Part shown: positions 25,563 to 33,930 of the stretch, one piece after another
Position numbering within the stretch: position 1 is the first letter of the stretch
Layout: the number at the start of each line of letters is the position of its first letter
Source: Mycobacterium aquaticum
GTDB lineage: Bacteria > Actinomycetota > Actinomycetes > Mycobacteriales > Mycobacteriaceae
Length of the DNA stretch: 63,354 bases
Direction: 5' to 3'
Assembly (NCBI RefSeq): GCF_002086485.1
Contig: NZ_MVHF01000046.1
Span: forward strand, 1-63,354
The notes under the pieces: generated by a model
Database searches by the model: none
What the model saw: the letters and a program-made list of their open reading frames with translations, nothing else
Told to the model about the DNA's origin: nothing
Translations under genes and position numbers: made by a program

Positions 25563-26480
25563 ATGCCGCGCACCGAGAACGACACCTGGGACCTGGCCAG
25601 CAGCGTCGGCGCCACCGCCACCGGTGTGGCGGCGTCGCGGGCACTGGCATCACGCGTCCCCGATCCACTGATCTGCGACCCGTTCGCGCAACCGCTGGTG
25701 GATGCCGTCGGGGTGGACTACTACATGCGGCTGGCCGAGGGACGCCTCGACACCGACGACGCCGACACGCTCGATCCCCATGTGATCGCCGACGGCATGG
25801 CCATCCGCACCCGCTATTTCGACGACTTCCTACTCGCCGCGGTCGACGCGGGCATCCGCCAGGCCGTCATCCTGGCCTCTGGGCTCGATGCCCGCGCCTA
25901 CCGCCTGTCGTGGCCCGCCGGCATGACGGTGTTCGAACTCGACCAGCCCGCCGTCGTCGAATTCAAGACCCGCACGTTGGCCGGTCTGGGCGCGACACCG
26001 ACCGCCGACCTGCGCACCATCGGCGTCGACCTGCGGCATGACTGGCCCGCCGCGCTGCGCGCCCAGGGCTTCGACCCACACGCGCCGACCGCCTGGATCG
26101 CCGAAGGGCTGCTCGGCTACCTGCCGCCCGACGCCCAGGACCGGCTGTTCGACAACATCACCACACTCAGCGCGCCGGGCAGCCGCATCGCCACCGACTG
26201 GATCGACGAACAGTCGCAGCTCGACAACGACCGCGTGCGGGCGCTGGCCGACCATCAGCGGGAACAGGGCATGGAGCTCGACGATCTCTCGGACCTGATC
26301 TTCACCGGTGAGCGCAATGCCGTCGCGCAGTACCTGACCGACAGCGGCTGGCTGCCCGAAACCACCACGGCCGAGCGGATGTTCGCCGTCCACGGTGTCC
26401 GGTTCCGCCGCGACGACGTCGTGGCCGGGCTGGTCGATGCCAACTACACCGCTGCGACTCTGACCGCCGCGCCGGCGTGA
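25563..26480 (+). CDS. Class I SAM-dependent methyltransferase (TIGR00027 family)
   Basis: Protein of 305 residues of the mycobacterial putative S-adenosylmethionine-dependent methyltransferase group, of which M. tuberculosis has many (by memory Rv0893c here). DTWDLASSVGATATGVAASR at residues 6-25 is the family start. QAVILASGLDARAYRLSWP (about residues 100-118) is the SAM-binding motif I. FELDQP is motif II, and the pocket continues through WIAEGLLGYLP. The ATG at 25563 follows GGAGGGG; an in-frame TTG 24 bases upstream is less likely. Substrate unknown; leucine carboxyl methyltransferase-like fold. Confidence 0.88.
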   Translation: MPRTENDTWDLASSVGATATGVAASRALASRVPDPLICDPFAQPLVDAVGVDYYMRLAEGRLDTDDADTLDPHVIADGMAIRTRYFDDFLLAAVDAGIRQAVILASGLDARAYRLSWPAGMTVFELDQPAVVEFKTRTLAGLGATPTADLRTIGVDLRHDWPAALRAQGFDPHAPTAWIAEGLLGYLPPDAQDRLFDNITTLSAPGSRIATDWIDEQSQLDNDRVRALADHQREQGMELDDLSDLIFTGERNAVAQYLTDSGWLPETTTAERMFAVHGVRFRRDDVVAGLVDANYTAATLTAAPA

Positions 26481-26484
26481 CGCG

Positions 26485-26757
26485 TCACTGCGACAGGACC
26501 GCCGCGAGCAGGGCCAACCAACCGACGGCCACTCCCACCCCGGCGCCGAGGACGAACCATCGCCACACGGGTCGGTGCCGCCATCCCCACACGGTCGGTG
26601 CGAGGCCGCCGACGGCCACCATGTTCAGGCCGATCGCCAGCAGCGGGTGCACCCGGGTGAGGCCCAGGCCGAGGACCACGATGGCCGCCGCGAGCACCGC
26701 GGCCACGAATCCGGCAACGGTCAGCCCGGTCCCCCACGGTGTCGAATCGTCGGTCAC
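26485..26757 (-). CDS. Small membrane protein, DUF2537
   Basis: Protein of 90 residues with three hydrophobic segments (about residues 10-30, 38-55 and 65-88). Basic/aromatic residues WGWRHRPVWRWF in the loop between helices two and three are typical of DUF2537. It corresponds by memory to Rv0882. It begins with GTG and converges tail to tail with the methyltransferase gene, 4 bases apart. It follows the rRNA methyltransferase gene after 9 bases and is probably in that operon. Function unknown. Confidence 0.8.
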   Translation of the reverse strand: MTDDSTPWGTGLTVAGFVAAVLAAAIVVLGLGLTRVHPLLAIGLNMVAVGGLAPTVWGWRHRPVWRWFVLGAGVGVAVGWLALLAAVLSQ

Positions 26758-26766
26758 GGGTTCAAT

Positions 26767-27594
26767 CTACGTCGGCTCCGAGAGCCTGGCCCGCTCGTAG
26801 AACGCCAGGGCGGCGGCCGTGGCGACATTGAGGGAATCGGTGCCGCGCGACATCGGGATCCGGACCCGTACATCACTGGTCCGCATGGTGTGCTCGGTGA
26901 GCCCGGGGCCCTCGGCGCCCACCAGGATCGCCACCCGCTCGGATTGCAGCTTCGCCATGGCCTCGGGCAGCGTCGCCGCGGCCGCATCCGGTGTCATGGC
27001 AAGAACACGAAAGCCGTTGTCCTGCAATATCTTCAGGTCAGCGGGCCAGGACTGGGCCCGGGCAAACGGCACCAGCAGGGCATGGCCCATCGACACCCGC
27101 ACCGCGCGGCGGTACAGCGGGTCGGCACATCCCGCGCCGAACACCACCGCGTCCACCGCGAGCCCCGCCGCGTTGCGGAAGATCGAACCGAGGTTCTCGT
27201 GGTCGTTGACGCCCTCCAGCGCCACCACGGTTCTGGCCTCCGAGATCACGTCGGCCACCGACAGTTCCGGTGGCCGCGACGCCGAGGCCAGCACGCCGCG
27301 GTTGAGGTGGAAGCCGATGGCGGTGGCCATCACCTCCGCGCTGGCCCGGTAGAACGGGACCTCCACACCGGCGAGGTCGTCGGCAAGCTCGCCGAGCCGC
27401 CGGTCGGTGCCGAGCAGCGCACGCGGCACGAACCGCGAGGCCAGCATGCGCTGCACCACCAGCACTCCCTCGGCGATCACCAGGCCCTTGCCGCTGGGCA
27501 GATCCGGCCGGCGATCCACGCTGTTGAGGTCGCGGAAATCGTCGATACGCGGGTCGGCGGGATCCTCGATATCGATGACCTGCAATGCGCTCAC
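26767..27594 (-). CDS. TrmH/SpoU-family RNA 2'-O-ribose methyltransferase
   Basis: RNA methylase of 275 residues. An N-terminal substrate-binding domain (about 1-110) precedes the knotted SPOUT domain with its three motifs: ALEGVNDHENLGSIFRNAAG (about 130-149), AILVGAEGPGLTE and MSRGTDSLNVATAAALAFYE. These bind SAM and form the trefoil knot. By memory it is Rv0881. The GTG start overlaps the MarR stop (GTGA), so it is coupled to that regulator. The target is probably rRNA or tRNA; the nucleotide is not assignable. Confidence 0.9.
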   Translation of the reverse strand: MSALQVIDIEDPADPRIDDFRDLNSVDRRPDLPSGKGLVIAEGVLVVQRMLASRFVPRALLGTDRRLGELADDLAGVEVPFYRASAEVMATAIGFHLNRGVLASASRPPELSVADVISEARTVVALEGVNDHENLGSIFRNAAGLAVDAVVFGAGCADPLYRRAVRVSMGHALLVPFARAQSWPADLKILQDNGFRVLAMTPDAAAATLPEAMAKLQSERVAILVGAEGPGLTEHTMRTSDVRVRIPMSRGTDSLNVATAAALAFYERARLSEPT

Positions 27595-28022
27595 GCGCCG
27601 TCGTCGACCATCGCCGAGATCAGATCGGCCGCCGCAACCAGTGTTTCGCGTTCGTCGGGGTCGAGCCGAGCCAATCGATCCTTGAGCCAGTCCTGGGTGG
27701 CCCGTCGTTCGGCCTCGATCAGGCTGACGCCCGCGGGCAGGGCCGAGACCATGACCTGACGTCCGTCGACCGGATGGGCAGTGCGCTCCACCAGGCCCTG
27801 CTCGGCCAGCGCGGCGATCACCCTGGTCATCGACGGCGGGCGGACCTGCTCGCGTACAGCTAATTCTCCCGGTGTCATGGAACCCTCTTTGGCCAATGTC
27901 GACAGGGCCGAGAGCTGGGTCAGCGAGACCGCCGAGTCAGAGCGCCGGACCCGCAGTTGCCGGGTGAACCGCATGACGGCCAGTGCCAGGTCACTCGCCA
28001 GCCGAGCATTCGGGTCTTTCAC
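27591..28022 (-). CDS. MarR-family transcriptional regulator (Rv0880-like)
   Basis: Regulator of 143 residues, the exact length recalled for Rv0880. The wing motif is HPVDGRQVMVSAL and the recognition helix region is REQVRPPSMTRVIAALAEQG (about residues 57-76). The GTG at 28022 is chosen because it gives the family length and sits just inside the divergent region before DUF2530. It overlaps the rRNA methylase gene by 4 bases. It probably controls its own operon, perhaps via the short symmetric patch at 28033-28066, but that site is weak. Confidence 0.9.
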   Translation of the reverse strand: MKDPNARLASDLALAVMRFTRQLRVRRSDSAVSLTQLSALSTLAKEGSMTPGELAVREQVRPPSMTRVIAALAEQGLVERTAHPVDGRQVMVSALPAGVSLIEAERRATQDWLKDRLARLDPDERETLVAAADLISAMVDDGA

Positions 28023-28077
28023 ACGGCAAATAGTACTGAGTGCCCGGACCGCGGGTGCTCGAGTACGTTGGTCAGCG

Positions 28078-28323
28078 ATGACCGACGAGCCGCAACCGCC
28101 GCCGCTGCCCGCCGCGCTGCTTGAGCCGTGGCCGGTGATCGTGGTGATCGCGGCAGGATGGCTGATCGCGACCGTCCTGGCCTTCACGGTGCCGAGTCTG
28201 CACAGTTGGCGGCCACTGTCGCTGGCCGGGTTGGCCATCGGCCTGCTGGGCACGTCGATCTTCCTGTGGCAACGTCACGCCGTGCGGCGCGGAGCGCGCG
28301 GTGCCCAACGCGGATTGACCTGA
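28078..28323 (+). CDS. Small membrane protein, DUF2530
   Basis: Protein of 81 residues with a proline-rich start (DEPQPPPLP) and two hydrophobic helices (about residues 19-40 and 47-64), ending in a basic tail (WQRHAVRRGARGAQRG). This is the DUF2530 pattern; by memory Rv0879c. The ATG at 28078 is divergent from the MarR gene. The SRPBCC gene follows after 8 bases, so the two form a small operon. Function unknown. Confidence 0.8.
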   Translation: MTDEPQPPPLPAALLEPWPVIVVIAAGWLIATVLAFTVPSLHSWRPLSLAGLAIGLLGTSIFLWQRHAVRRGARGAQRGLT

Positions 28324-28331
28324 GGAGAACC

Positions 28332-28784
28332 ATGGCTGCGCCACTGCTGCAGGCCCAGATCGACATCGATGCGCCGGTCGACACCGTGTGGGCGCTGATC
28401 TCGGATCTGAGCCGGATGCCGGAATGGAGCCCGCAATGCCGGGTGATGAAGCTGCGCGGGCCGCTGCGGCCGGGTGCGCGCACCTTCAACCTCAACAAGC
28501 GCAAGTTCACCTACTGGCCCACCACCTGCACCATCACCGAGGTCATCCCTGCGCAGAAGCTGGCCTTCAAGGTCGACCTCAACAACACCATCTGGTCCTA
28601 TGAGCTGCAGCCCACCGAATCGGGCACCCGGGTCATCGAGAGCCGCCACGCCGAGAACGGCGTGAAAGCCATCTCCAACGCGCTGGTCGACGCGTTCATG
28701 GGCGGGGTTCCGAATTTCGAGGACGAACTCGTCGACGGCATGAACGCGTCGCTGGCCCGCATCAAAGCGGCCGCCGAGCGCTAA
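28332..28784 (+). CDS. SRPBCC-family (START-like) protein
   Basis: Protein of 150 residues with the helix-grip fold typical of polyketide cyclase/START-like proteins. It starts with an edge strand (AQIDIDAPVDTVWALISDL) and the MPEWSPQ signature (about residues 29-35). A curved sheet follows, and the long C-terminal helix is GVPNFEDELVDGMNASLARI. Such proteins bind lipids or hydrophobic ligands in a central cavity. The ribosome site is TGAGGAG. Its stop overlaps the stop of the convergent DUF3027 gene by 4 bases. Ligand unknown. Confidence 0.85.
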   Translation: MAAPLLQAQIDIDAPVDTVWALISDLSRMPEWSPQCRVMKLRGPLRPGARTFNLNKRKFTYWPTTCTITEVIPAQKLAFKVDLNNTIWSYELQPTESGTRVIESRHAENGVKAISNALVDAFMGGVPNFEDELVDGMNASLARIKAAAER

Positions 28785-29674
28785 TCGGCGAGGTCGAGGA
28801 CCCCGTCGTCGAAGGGCTCGTACAGTGGCGAACCCGTCCCCGGCGGTTGCGGGGTATCCGAGTGGGCCCCGCACCCGTAGTTGGCTTCGACGACATGGCC
28901 GTCGGCGGAGAGTTCGTTGGCGCACACACCGAACATCAGGCCGAGCGCGCCGCCGAGCGGAAGATAGAAGGCACAGTCGCGACACGCCCTGCGGGTCGAA
29001 CGTGCCATCGCAGAACCCGGGCCGAAGTCGCCGTCATGCCAGCGCTGGGCGGCCTCGGCGCGACCGAAGGGGCTGAGCACCTGACGGCGTCCGAGTCCCA
29101 ACTCCACGGCGGTGTCGTCGATCAGCGGGTCGCCCGTCGCCATGAAACCGGGAGTCAACCGGGGATCGTCGGGCGGCGGAGCCAACAGGTCACCAGGTCC
29201 CAGATCGCCCGGCCGGACCCGTTCCTGCCACGGCACCCATTGCGGCGCCAGCAGCGCCGTTGGCCCCGGCACGAGGACCAGTTCACTGATGGTGGCGTGG
29301 TCGGCGCCCGGGTAGGCCGCCATCACGACAGCCCACTGCCAACCGCGGTAGCCCGTCAGGTTCGCCAGGAAGCGATGCGTCGCCGAACTGGGGTCCTCGA
29401 ACGTGGCACCGAGGTACTCCCCGACCGTCTCCGCGCCGCTGAACTCGGCCAACGCCGCGCGCGCCTGGTCGACGGCACCCATCAGCAACGCCTCAAGGCC
29501 CGGCTCCGGCACAGCATCCGTCGCCGCATCGGCCTCGGTAGCCTGCTCAGGCTCGGTAGCCTGCTCGGATTCCGCGGCCTGCTCAGGAGTTTCGGCCTGA
29601 TCAGCAACCTCGGCCGGCTCGGAAACCGGCTCGGTGGCTTGCTCGACAGGTTCGGTCACGCTTTCCATCGCCAT
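28781..29674 (-). CDS. DUF3027 protein with acidic repeat N-terminus
   Basis: Protein of 297 residues; by memory it corresponds to Rv0877. The first 55 residues are a low-complexity acidic stretch built from EPxEQATEP-like units, probably disordered. The DUF3027 body begins near PEPGLEALLMGAVDQARAAL. It contains TGYRGWQWAVVMAAYPGAD and a Cys cluster with CRDCAFYLPLGG and FGVCANE that might bind metal. An ATG at 29674 is used; in-frame starts at 29707 (GTG) and 29668 (ATG) are possible. It is divergent from the MFS gene. Function unknown. Confidence 0.83.
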   Translation of the reverse strand: MAMESVTEPVEQATEPVSEPAEVADQAETPEQAAESEQATEPEQATEADAATDAVPEPGLEALLMGAVDQARAALAEFSGAETVGEYLGATFEDPSSATHRFLANLTGYRGWQWAVVMAAYPGADHATISELVLVPGPTALLAPQWVPWQERVRPGDLGPGDLLAPPPDDPRLTPGFMATGDPLIDDTAVELGLGRRQVLSPFGRAEAAQRWHDGDFGPGSAMARSTRRACRDCAFYLPLGGALGLMFGVCANELSADGHVVEANYGCGAHSDTPQPPGTGSPLYEPFDDGVLDLAD

Positions 29675-29756
29675 CCATAGTGCCTGACCGGTTCGGTCGA
29701 AAGCCACACCGGTCGCCGGTGCGCCCTGCGGGGCGCGGATAAGCGAGAATCGAGGG

Positions 29757-31397
29757 GTGACCTACTACCCGCCGCGGCCGCCGGCCGATCGTGGCGCGGA
29801 GCATCCCGGCATGGCCAATTACCCCAGCGACGAGACGCCCCGACGTCCCCGCCGACCGTCAGGCCCGAGCTCCAATCGCTGGTTGCCGCCGCTGGACGAC
29901 GAGCACGCAGGCAGCTATCGCGCGGATCGCTCCGACCCGCAGTCGCGCGTCGGCTCTGCGGGCGGTGAAAAGGTCACGGTGACCCGTGCCGCGGCAGCGC
30001 GCAGCCGCGAGATGGGTTCGCGGATGTACGGGTTCGTGCACCGCGCGGCCACTGCCGACGGCGCCGACAAATCCGGCCTGACCGCGCTGACCTGGCCGGT
30101 GGTGGCCAACTTCGCCGTCGATGCGGCCATGGCCGTCGCCCTGGCCAACACGCTGTTCTTCGCCGCCGCCAGCGGTGAATCCAAGAGCAAGGTGGCGCTG
30201 TACCTGCTGATCACCATTGCGCCGTTCGCGGTGATCGCACCGCTGATCGGGCCCGCCCTCGACCGGTTGCAGCACGGCCGCCGGGTGGCGCTGGCCGCGT
30301 CGTTCGCGCTGCGCACGGTGCTCATCGTGGTCCTGATCGCGAACTACGACGGGGATTCGGGCAGCTACCCGTCGTGGGTGCTCTACCCGTGCGCGCTGGG
30401 CATGATGGTGCTCTCCAAATCGTTCTCGGTGCTGCGCAGCGCCGTCACGCCCCGCGTGCTGCCACCGAGCATCGACCTGGTCCGGGTGAACTCCCGGCTG
30501 ACCACCTTCGGCCTGCTCGGCGGAACCGTGGTGGGCGGCGGTATAGCCGCGGGCGCCGAATATCTGCTCAACGTCGTGCACCTGCCCGGTGCGCTGTATG
30601 TCGTCGCCGCCGTCTCGGCGGCCGGTGCGGTGCTGGCCATGCGGATCCCGAAGTGGGTCGAGGTCACCGAGGGCGAGGTGCCGACGACGCTGAGCTATCA
30701 CGGCGGCCCGGGTGACCTGCGGCGTCCCGGCAAGACCAAGGCGGCGCGCCAACCCATGGGCCGCAACACCATCACCGCGCTGTGGGGCAACTGCACCATC
30801 AAGGTGATGGTCGGGTTCCTGTTCCTGTACCCGGCCTTCGTGGCCAAATCGCACGACGCCACCGGTTGGCAACAGCTGCTGATGCTCGGCCTGATCGGGG
30901 CGGCCGCGGGCATCGGCAACTTCGGCGGCAACATCGCGGCTGCCCGGCTCAAACTGGGCCACCCCGCCCAACTGGTCGTGCGCGCCTCCGTCGCCGTCAC
31001 CGCCGTCGCGCTGGCCACCGCACTGACCGGCAACCTTCTCGTCGCGGCGGGCGCCACGCTGGTGACCTCGGCTGCCAGCGCCATCGCCAAGGCATCGCTG
31101 GACGCGTCGCTGCAGGACGATCTGCCCGAAGAATCGCGCGCCTCGGCCTTCGGACGCTCCGAATCGGTTCTGCAGCTGGCCTGGGTGGCCGGTGGCGCGA
31201 CGGGCGTGCTGATCTACACCGACCTCACGGTCGGGTTCACTACCATCACCGCCGTGCTGATACTCGGCCTCGCGCAGACCATCGTGAGCTACCGCGGCGA
31301 GTCACTGATCCCCGGCCTCGGCGGTAACCGCCCGGTGCTGGCGCAACAGGAAGGCGGAGGGCCCGCGATGGCGAGCACGACGGACATGCCGCGATGA
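29757..31397 (+). CDS. MFS-type membrane transporter (Rv0876c-like)
   Basis: Protein of 546 residues. The first 100 are hydrophilic and proline/arginine-rich, followed by about twelve hydrophobic helices. The cytoplasmic loop GPALDRLQHGRRVALAAS (about residues 164-181) resembles motif A of the major facilitator superfamily. The long hydrophilic N-terminus is unusual for an MFS protein and may be a regulatory or anchoring region. The GTG start lies directly after GAGGG with little leader. It overlaps the DUF2771 gene as ATGA. Substrate unknown. Confidence 0.85.
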   Translation: MTYYPPRPPADRGAEHPGMANYPSDETPRRPRRPSGPSSNRWLPPLDDEHAGSYRADRSDPQSRVGSAGGEKVTVTRAAAARSREMGSRMYGFVHRAATADGADKSGLTALTWPVVANFAVDAAMAVALANTLFFAAASGESKSKVALYLLITIAPFAVIAPLIGPALDRLQHGRRVALAASFALRTVLIVVLIANYDGDSGSYPSWVLYPCALGMMVLSKSFSVLRSAVTPRVLPPSIDLVRVNSRLTTFGLLGGTVVGGGIAAGAEYLLNVVHLPGALYVVAAVSAAGAVLAMRIPKWVEVTEGEVPTTLSYHGGPGDLRRPGKTKAARQPMGRNTITALWGNCTIKVMVGFLFLYPAFVAKSHDATGWQQLLMLGLIGAAAGIGNFGGNIAAARLKLGHPAQLVVRASVAVTAVALATALTGNLLVAAGATLVTSAASAIAKASLDASLQDDLPEESRASAFGRSESVLQLAWVAGGATGVLIYTDLTVGFTTITAVLILGLAQTIVSYRGESLIPGLGGNRPVLAQQEGGGPAMASTTDMPR

Positions 31398-31900
31398 GGC
31401 GTTTCTTGGCCATTCTCGCGGTGATCGTCGTGGTGGCGGCTGCGGGCACGGCCGTGGCGGTGACGCAGCTGAGCCACGGACACGACAAGCTGCCGAAGAT
31501 CAGCGCATACAGCAACGGGCATCTGACGCGCGTCGGGCCGTTCCGTTACTGCCCGGTGCTCAACCTCAACGACTGCACGCAGTCAGGCAGCCAGGGCGAA
31601 TTGCGCGTCAACAAGGAACACCCTGTGCAGCTGTCGGTGCCCGCGGAGATCGCCCGCGCGCCCTGGCGCCTGCTCCGCGTTTACGAAAACCCGATCGACA
31701 CGACGTTGTCGCTCTACCGCCCGAATACCACTCTGGCCGTGACGATTCCGACGGTCGACCCGCAGCGCGGGCGGCTCACCGGCATCGCGGTGCAGCTGCT
31801 TACGTTGGTGCAGGATCAGAACGGCGACGTTTTCGACCTGCCGCACGCGGAATGGTCCGTGCGCACCAATTGGCCCGACAAGGCTCAGCCGGCGCCGTGA
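31394..31900 (+). CDS. DUF2771 exported or membrane-anchored protein
   Basis: Protein of 168 residues with one N-terminal hydrophobic helix (about residues 4-24) followed by an extracytoplasmic domain. It has paired cysteines in RYCPVLNLNDC and a C-terminal YENPIDTTLSLYRPNTTLAV block, the DUF2771 pattern; by memory Rv0875c. No lipobox is visible. It is translationally coupled to the MFS gene (ATGA), so the two may act together at the membrane. Its 3' end overlaps the convergent GST-like gene by 16 bases. Function unknown. Confidence 0.82.
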   Translation: MRRFLAILAVIVVVAAAGTAVAVTQLSHGHDKLPKISAYSNGHLTRVGPFRYCPVLNLNDCTQSGSQGELRVNKEHPVQLSVPAEIARAPWRLLRVYENPIDTTLSLYRPNTTLAVTIPTVDPQRGRLTGIAVQLLTLVQDQNGDVFDLPHAEWSVRTNWPDKAQPAP

Positions 31901-32937
31901 TCTGAGGGATCTTGAACTGCGCCATGCGTGCGCGGTACCCGTTCGGACTCGCGCGTCGGCCCGGGCGGCGTGCCATCACCGAACGGCCTGCCGCCCAATG
32001 ACTCCCGGCCGTGCGGGGTGAGCCAGTTGGCCAGCTCCGGCCCTTTCGGGACGATCCGCGTCGGGTTGATGTCGGCATGCACGATGTAGTAGTGCTGCTT
32101 GATCTGCACGAAATCGATGGTGTCGCCGAACCCCGGGGTCTGGAACAGGTCGCGGGCATAAGCCCACAGCACCGGCATCTCGGTGAGCTTGGACCGGTTG
32201 CACTTGAAGTGGCCGTGGTACACGGGGTCGAACCGCGCCAGCGTGGTGAACAGTCGCACGTCGGCTTCGGTGATGGTGTCGCCCACCAGATATCGCTGAG
32301 TCGCCAACCGTTCGGAGAGCCAGTCGAGCGCGGTGAACAACCGGTCGTAGGCAGCGTCGTACGCCTCCTGTGAGCCGGCGAAACCGCACCGGTACACGCC
32401 GTTGTTGACCTCGGTGTAGATGCGCTTGGCGACTGTGTCGATCTCGTCGCGCAGCGGCTCGGGGTACAGCTGAGGCGCACCGTCACGGTGGAACTCGGTC
32501 CACTCGGTGGAGAAGTCCAGCGTCATCTGGGCGAAGTCGTTGGTCACCACCGCACCCGTCGGCACATCGACGACGGCGGGCACCGTAATGCCCTTGGGAT
32601 AGTTGGGATCACGCGCGAAATAGGCGTCCTGCAGCCGCGGGATCTTCAGCACCGGGTCGAGCCCGCCGGGGTCCAGGTCGAAGGTCCAGCTGCGTGCATC
32701 ATGCGTCGGGCCGCAGAAGCCGATGGACAGCGCGTCCTCCAGCCCCAGCAGCCTGCGCACGATGATCGCCCGGTTGGCCCACGGACAGGCCCGCGCCACC
32801 ACCAACCGATAGCGGCCGGCCTCGACGGGATAGCCGTCGAGGCCGTTGCGCGTGATCCGGGTGGTGATGTAGCTGGTGTCGCGGTTGAATTCGCCTCCGG
32901 ACGAGGACTTGTCGGCGACGTATGAACCCTGGGTCAT
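31885..32937 (-). CDS. Glutathione S-transferase-like reductase (glutathionyl-hydroquinone reductase family)
   Basis: Protein of 350 residues of the Xi-class GST group. The thioredoxin-like domain contains ARACPWANRAIIVRRLLG (about residues 48-65) with the catalytic Cys of CPWA. The helical domain carries YRCGFAGSQEAYDAAY and VGDTITEADVRLFTTLARFD, hallmarks of hydroquinone reductases such as YqjG/EcmB. Mycobacteria lack glutathione, so mycothiol is the probable thiol cofactor. It should reductively remove thiol adducts from quinones. The ATG start is clear. It overlaps the convergent DUF2771 gene by 16 bases. Confidence 0.9.
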   Translation of the reverse strand: MTQGSYVADKSSSGGEFNRDTSYITTRITRNGLDGYPVEAGRYRLVVARACPWANRAIIVRRLLGLEDALSIGFCGPTHDARSWTFDLDPGGLDPVLKIPRLQDAYFARDPNYPKGITVPAVVDVPTGAVVTNDFAQMTLDFSTEWTEFHRDGAPQLYPEPLRDEIDTVAKRIYTEVNNGVYRCGFAGSQEAYDAAYDRLFTALDWLSERLATQRYLVGDTITEADVRLFTTLARFDPVYHGHFKCNRSKLTEMPVLWAYARDLFQTPGFGDTIDFVQIKQHYYIVHADINPTRIVPKGPELANWLTPHGRESLGGRPFGDGTPPGPTRESERVPRTHGAVQDPSDHGAG

Positions 32938-32964
32938 ACACCCAGTCTGCCCCGCCGCACGGCG

Positions 32965-33375
32965 TCAGGCGTCGAGTTCCCGAGCGACGGCCTTGACCAC
33001 CTCTGACACCCGCCGGGCGACCTTGCGATCGGGATACCGGCCCTTGCGCAGTTCCGGCTGCACCGTGTCCTCCAGCAGCGTGATCATGTCCGAAACCATG
33101 CCGTGCAGCTCGTCGGGGGTGTGCTTGTGCTCGGGACGCTCGGCTTCGCGGCGAGCTTTACTCAGGCTCGGCGGCGGGTCAATCAGCTTGAGGCTCAATG
33201 CCTGAGGGCCACGACGACCTGCGGCGACCCCGAACTCGACGCGCTGGCCGGCCTTGAGGGCCTCGATGCCCGAAGGCAACGCCGAAGACCGGACGTAGAC
33301 GTCCTCGCCCTCCTCCTGGGACAAAAACCCGAAGCCCTTTTCGGCGTCGTACCACTTAACCCTGCCGGTCGGCAC
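32965..33375 (-). CDS. cspB: Cold-shock-domain protein with C-terminal extension (CspB)
   Basis: Protein of 136 residues. Residues 1-65 form a cold shock domain with GRVKWYDAEKGFGFLSQ (RNP1) and EDVYVRSSAL (RNP2) for single-stranded nucleic acid binding. Residues about 70-136 are a charged helical extension specific to actinobacterial CspB (by memory Rv0871). The GTG at 33375 follows AGGTGAG and gives the family length. A stable leader hairpin lies about 50 bp upstream, which could serve cold-dependent control as in other csp leaders. Confidence 0.92.
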   Translation of the reverse strand: MPTGRVKWYDAEKGFGFLSQEEGEDVYVRSSALPSGIEALKAGQRVEFGVAAGRRGPQALSLKLIDPPPSLSKARREAERPEHKHTPDELHGMVSDMITLLEDTVQPELRKGRYPDRKVARRVSEVVKAVARELDA

Positions 33376-33423
33376 TGGACTCACCTGCTCGTCGTTGGTT
33401 GCACTACTGGAGACACACAAAGT

Positions 33424-33451
33424 TCGCGTCCCGGTTTGCGCCGGAACGCGA
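33424..33451 (-). promoter_or_regulatory. Leader or promoter hairpin upstream of cspB
   Basis: TCGCGT-c-CCGG and CCGG-a-ACGCGA pair around a six-base loop: ten pairs with one mismatch. It lies in the 162-bp divergent gap between cspB (start 33375) and the yccF-like gene (start 33538). If transcribed with cspB it would form a 5' leader structure. Confidence 0.4.
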
Positions 33452-33537
33452 TGTGCAGATCCTACTCTGAGCCGGTTCGCTCCTTCATCCCCATTACTCG
33501 GTAGGCTTGTGCCACCGCTGGAGGAGATGCGCCCTAT

Positions 33538-33930
33538 ATGCGAGTGATACTCAATGTCATCTGGTTGATCTTCGGCGGCCTGTACCTGGCGCTGGGATAC
33601 CTGCTGGCAGCGCTGATCTGCTTCATCCTGATCGTCACCATCCCGTTCGGGTTCGCCTCGCTGCGCATCGCGTCCTACGCGCTGTGGCCGTTCGGCCGCA
33701 CCATCGTCGACAAACCGGGCACCCGGCCGGGCGCGCTGATCGGCAACATCATCTGGATCCTGTTGTGCGGCATCTGGCTGGCCATCGGCCACCTGGTCAG
33801 CGCCGTCGCGATGGCGATCACCATCATCGGCATCCCACTGGCGCTGGCCAACCTCAAGCTGATCCCGGTGTCGCTGATGCCGCTCGGCAAGGAGATCGTG
33901 CCGGTGGACTCGGCGAGGACTCCGGCATGA
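33538..33930 (+). CDS. YccF-domain inner membrane protein
   Basis: Protein of 130 residues with two related hydrophobic modules, each beginning like NVIWLIFGG or NIIWILLCG (about residues 6 and 64), which is the tandem YccF domain. The conserved TIPFGFASLRIASYALWPFG and IIGIPLALANLKLIPVSL segments end each module. By memory it is Rv0870c. It is first in a plus-strand operon and overlaps moaA2 as ATGA. Its function is unknown, and its link to molybdopterin synthesis is only positional. Confidence 0.88.
   Translation: MRVILNVIWLIFGGLYLALGYLLAALICFILIVTIPFGFASLRIASYALWPFGRTIVDKPGTRPGALIGNIIWILLCGIWLAIGHLVSAVAMAITIIGIPLALANLKLIPVSLMPLGKEIVPVDSARTPA

Noticed and set aside
28033..28066. GTACT...AGTAC symmetry between marR and the DUF2530 gene as an operator
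   Set aside because: Only five bases per arm with a 24-base spacer; too weak to list as a site.
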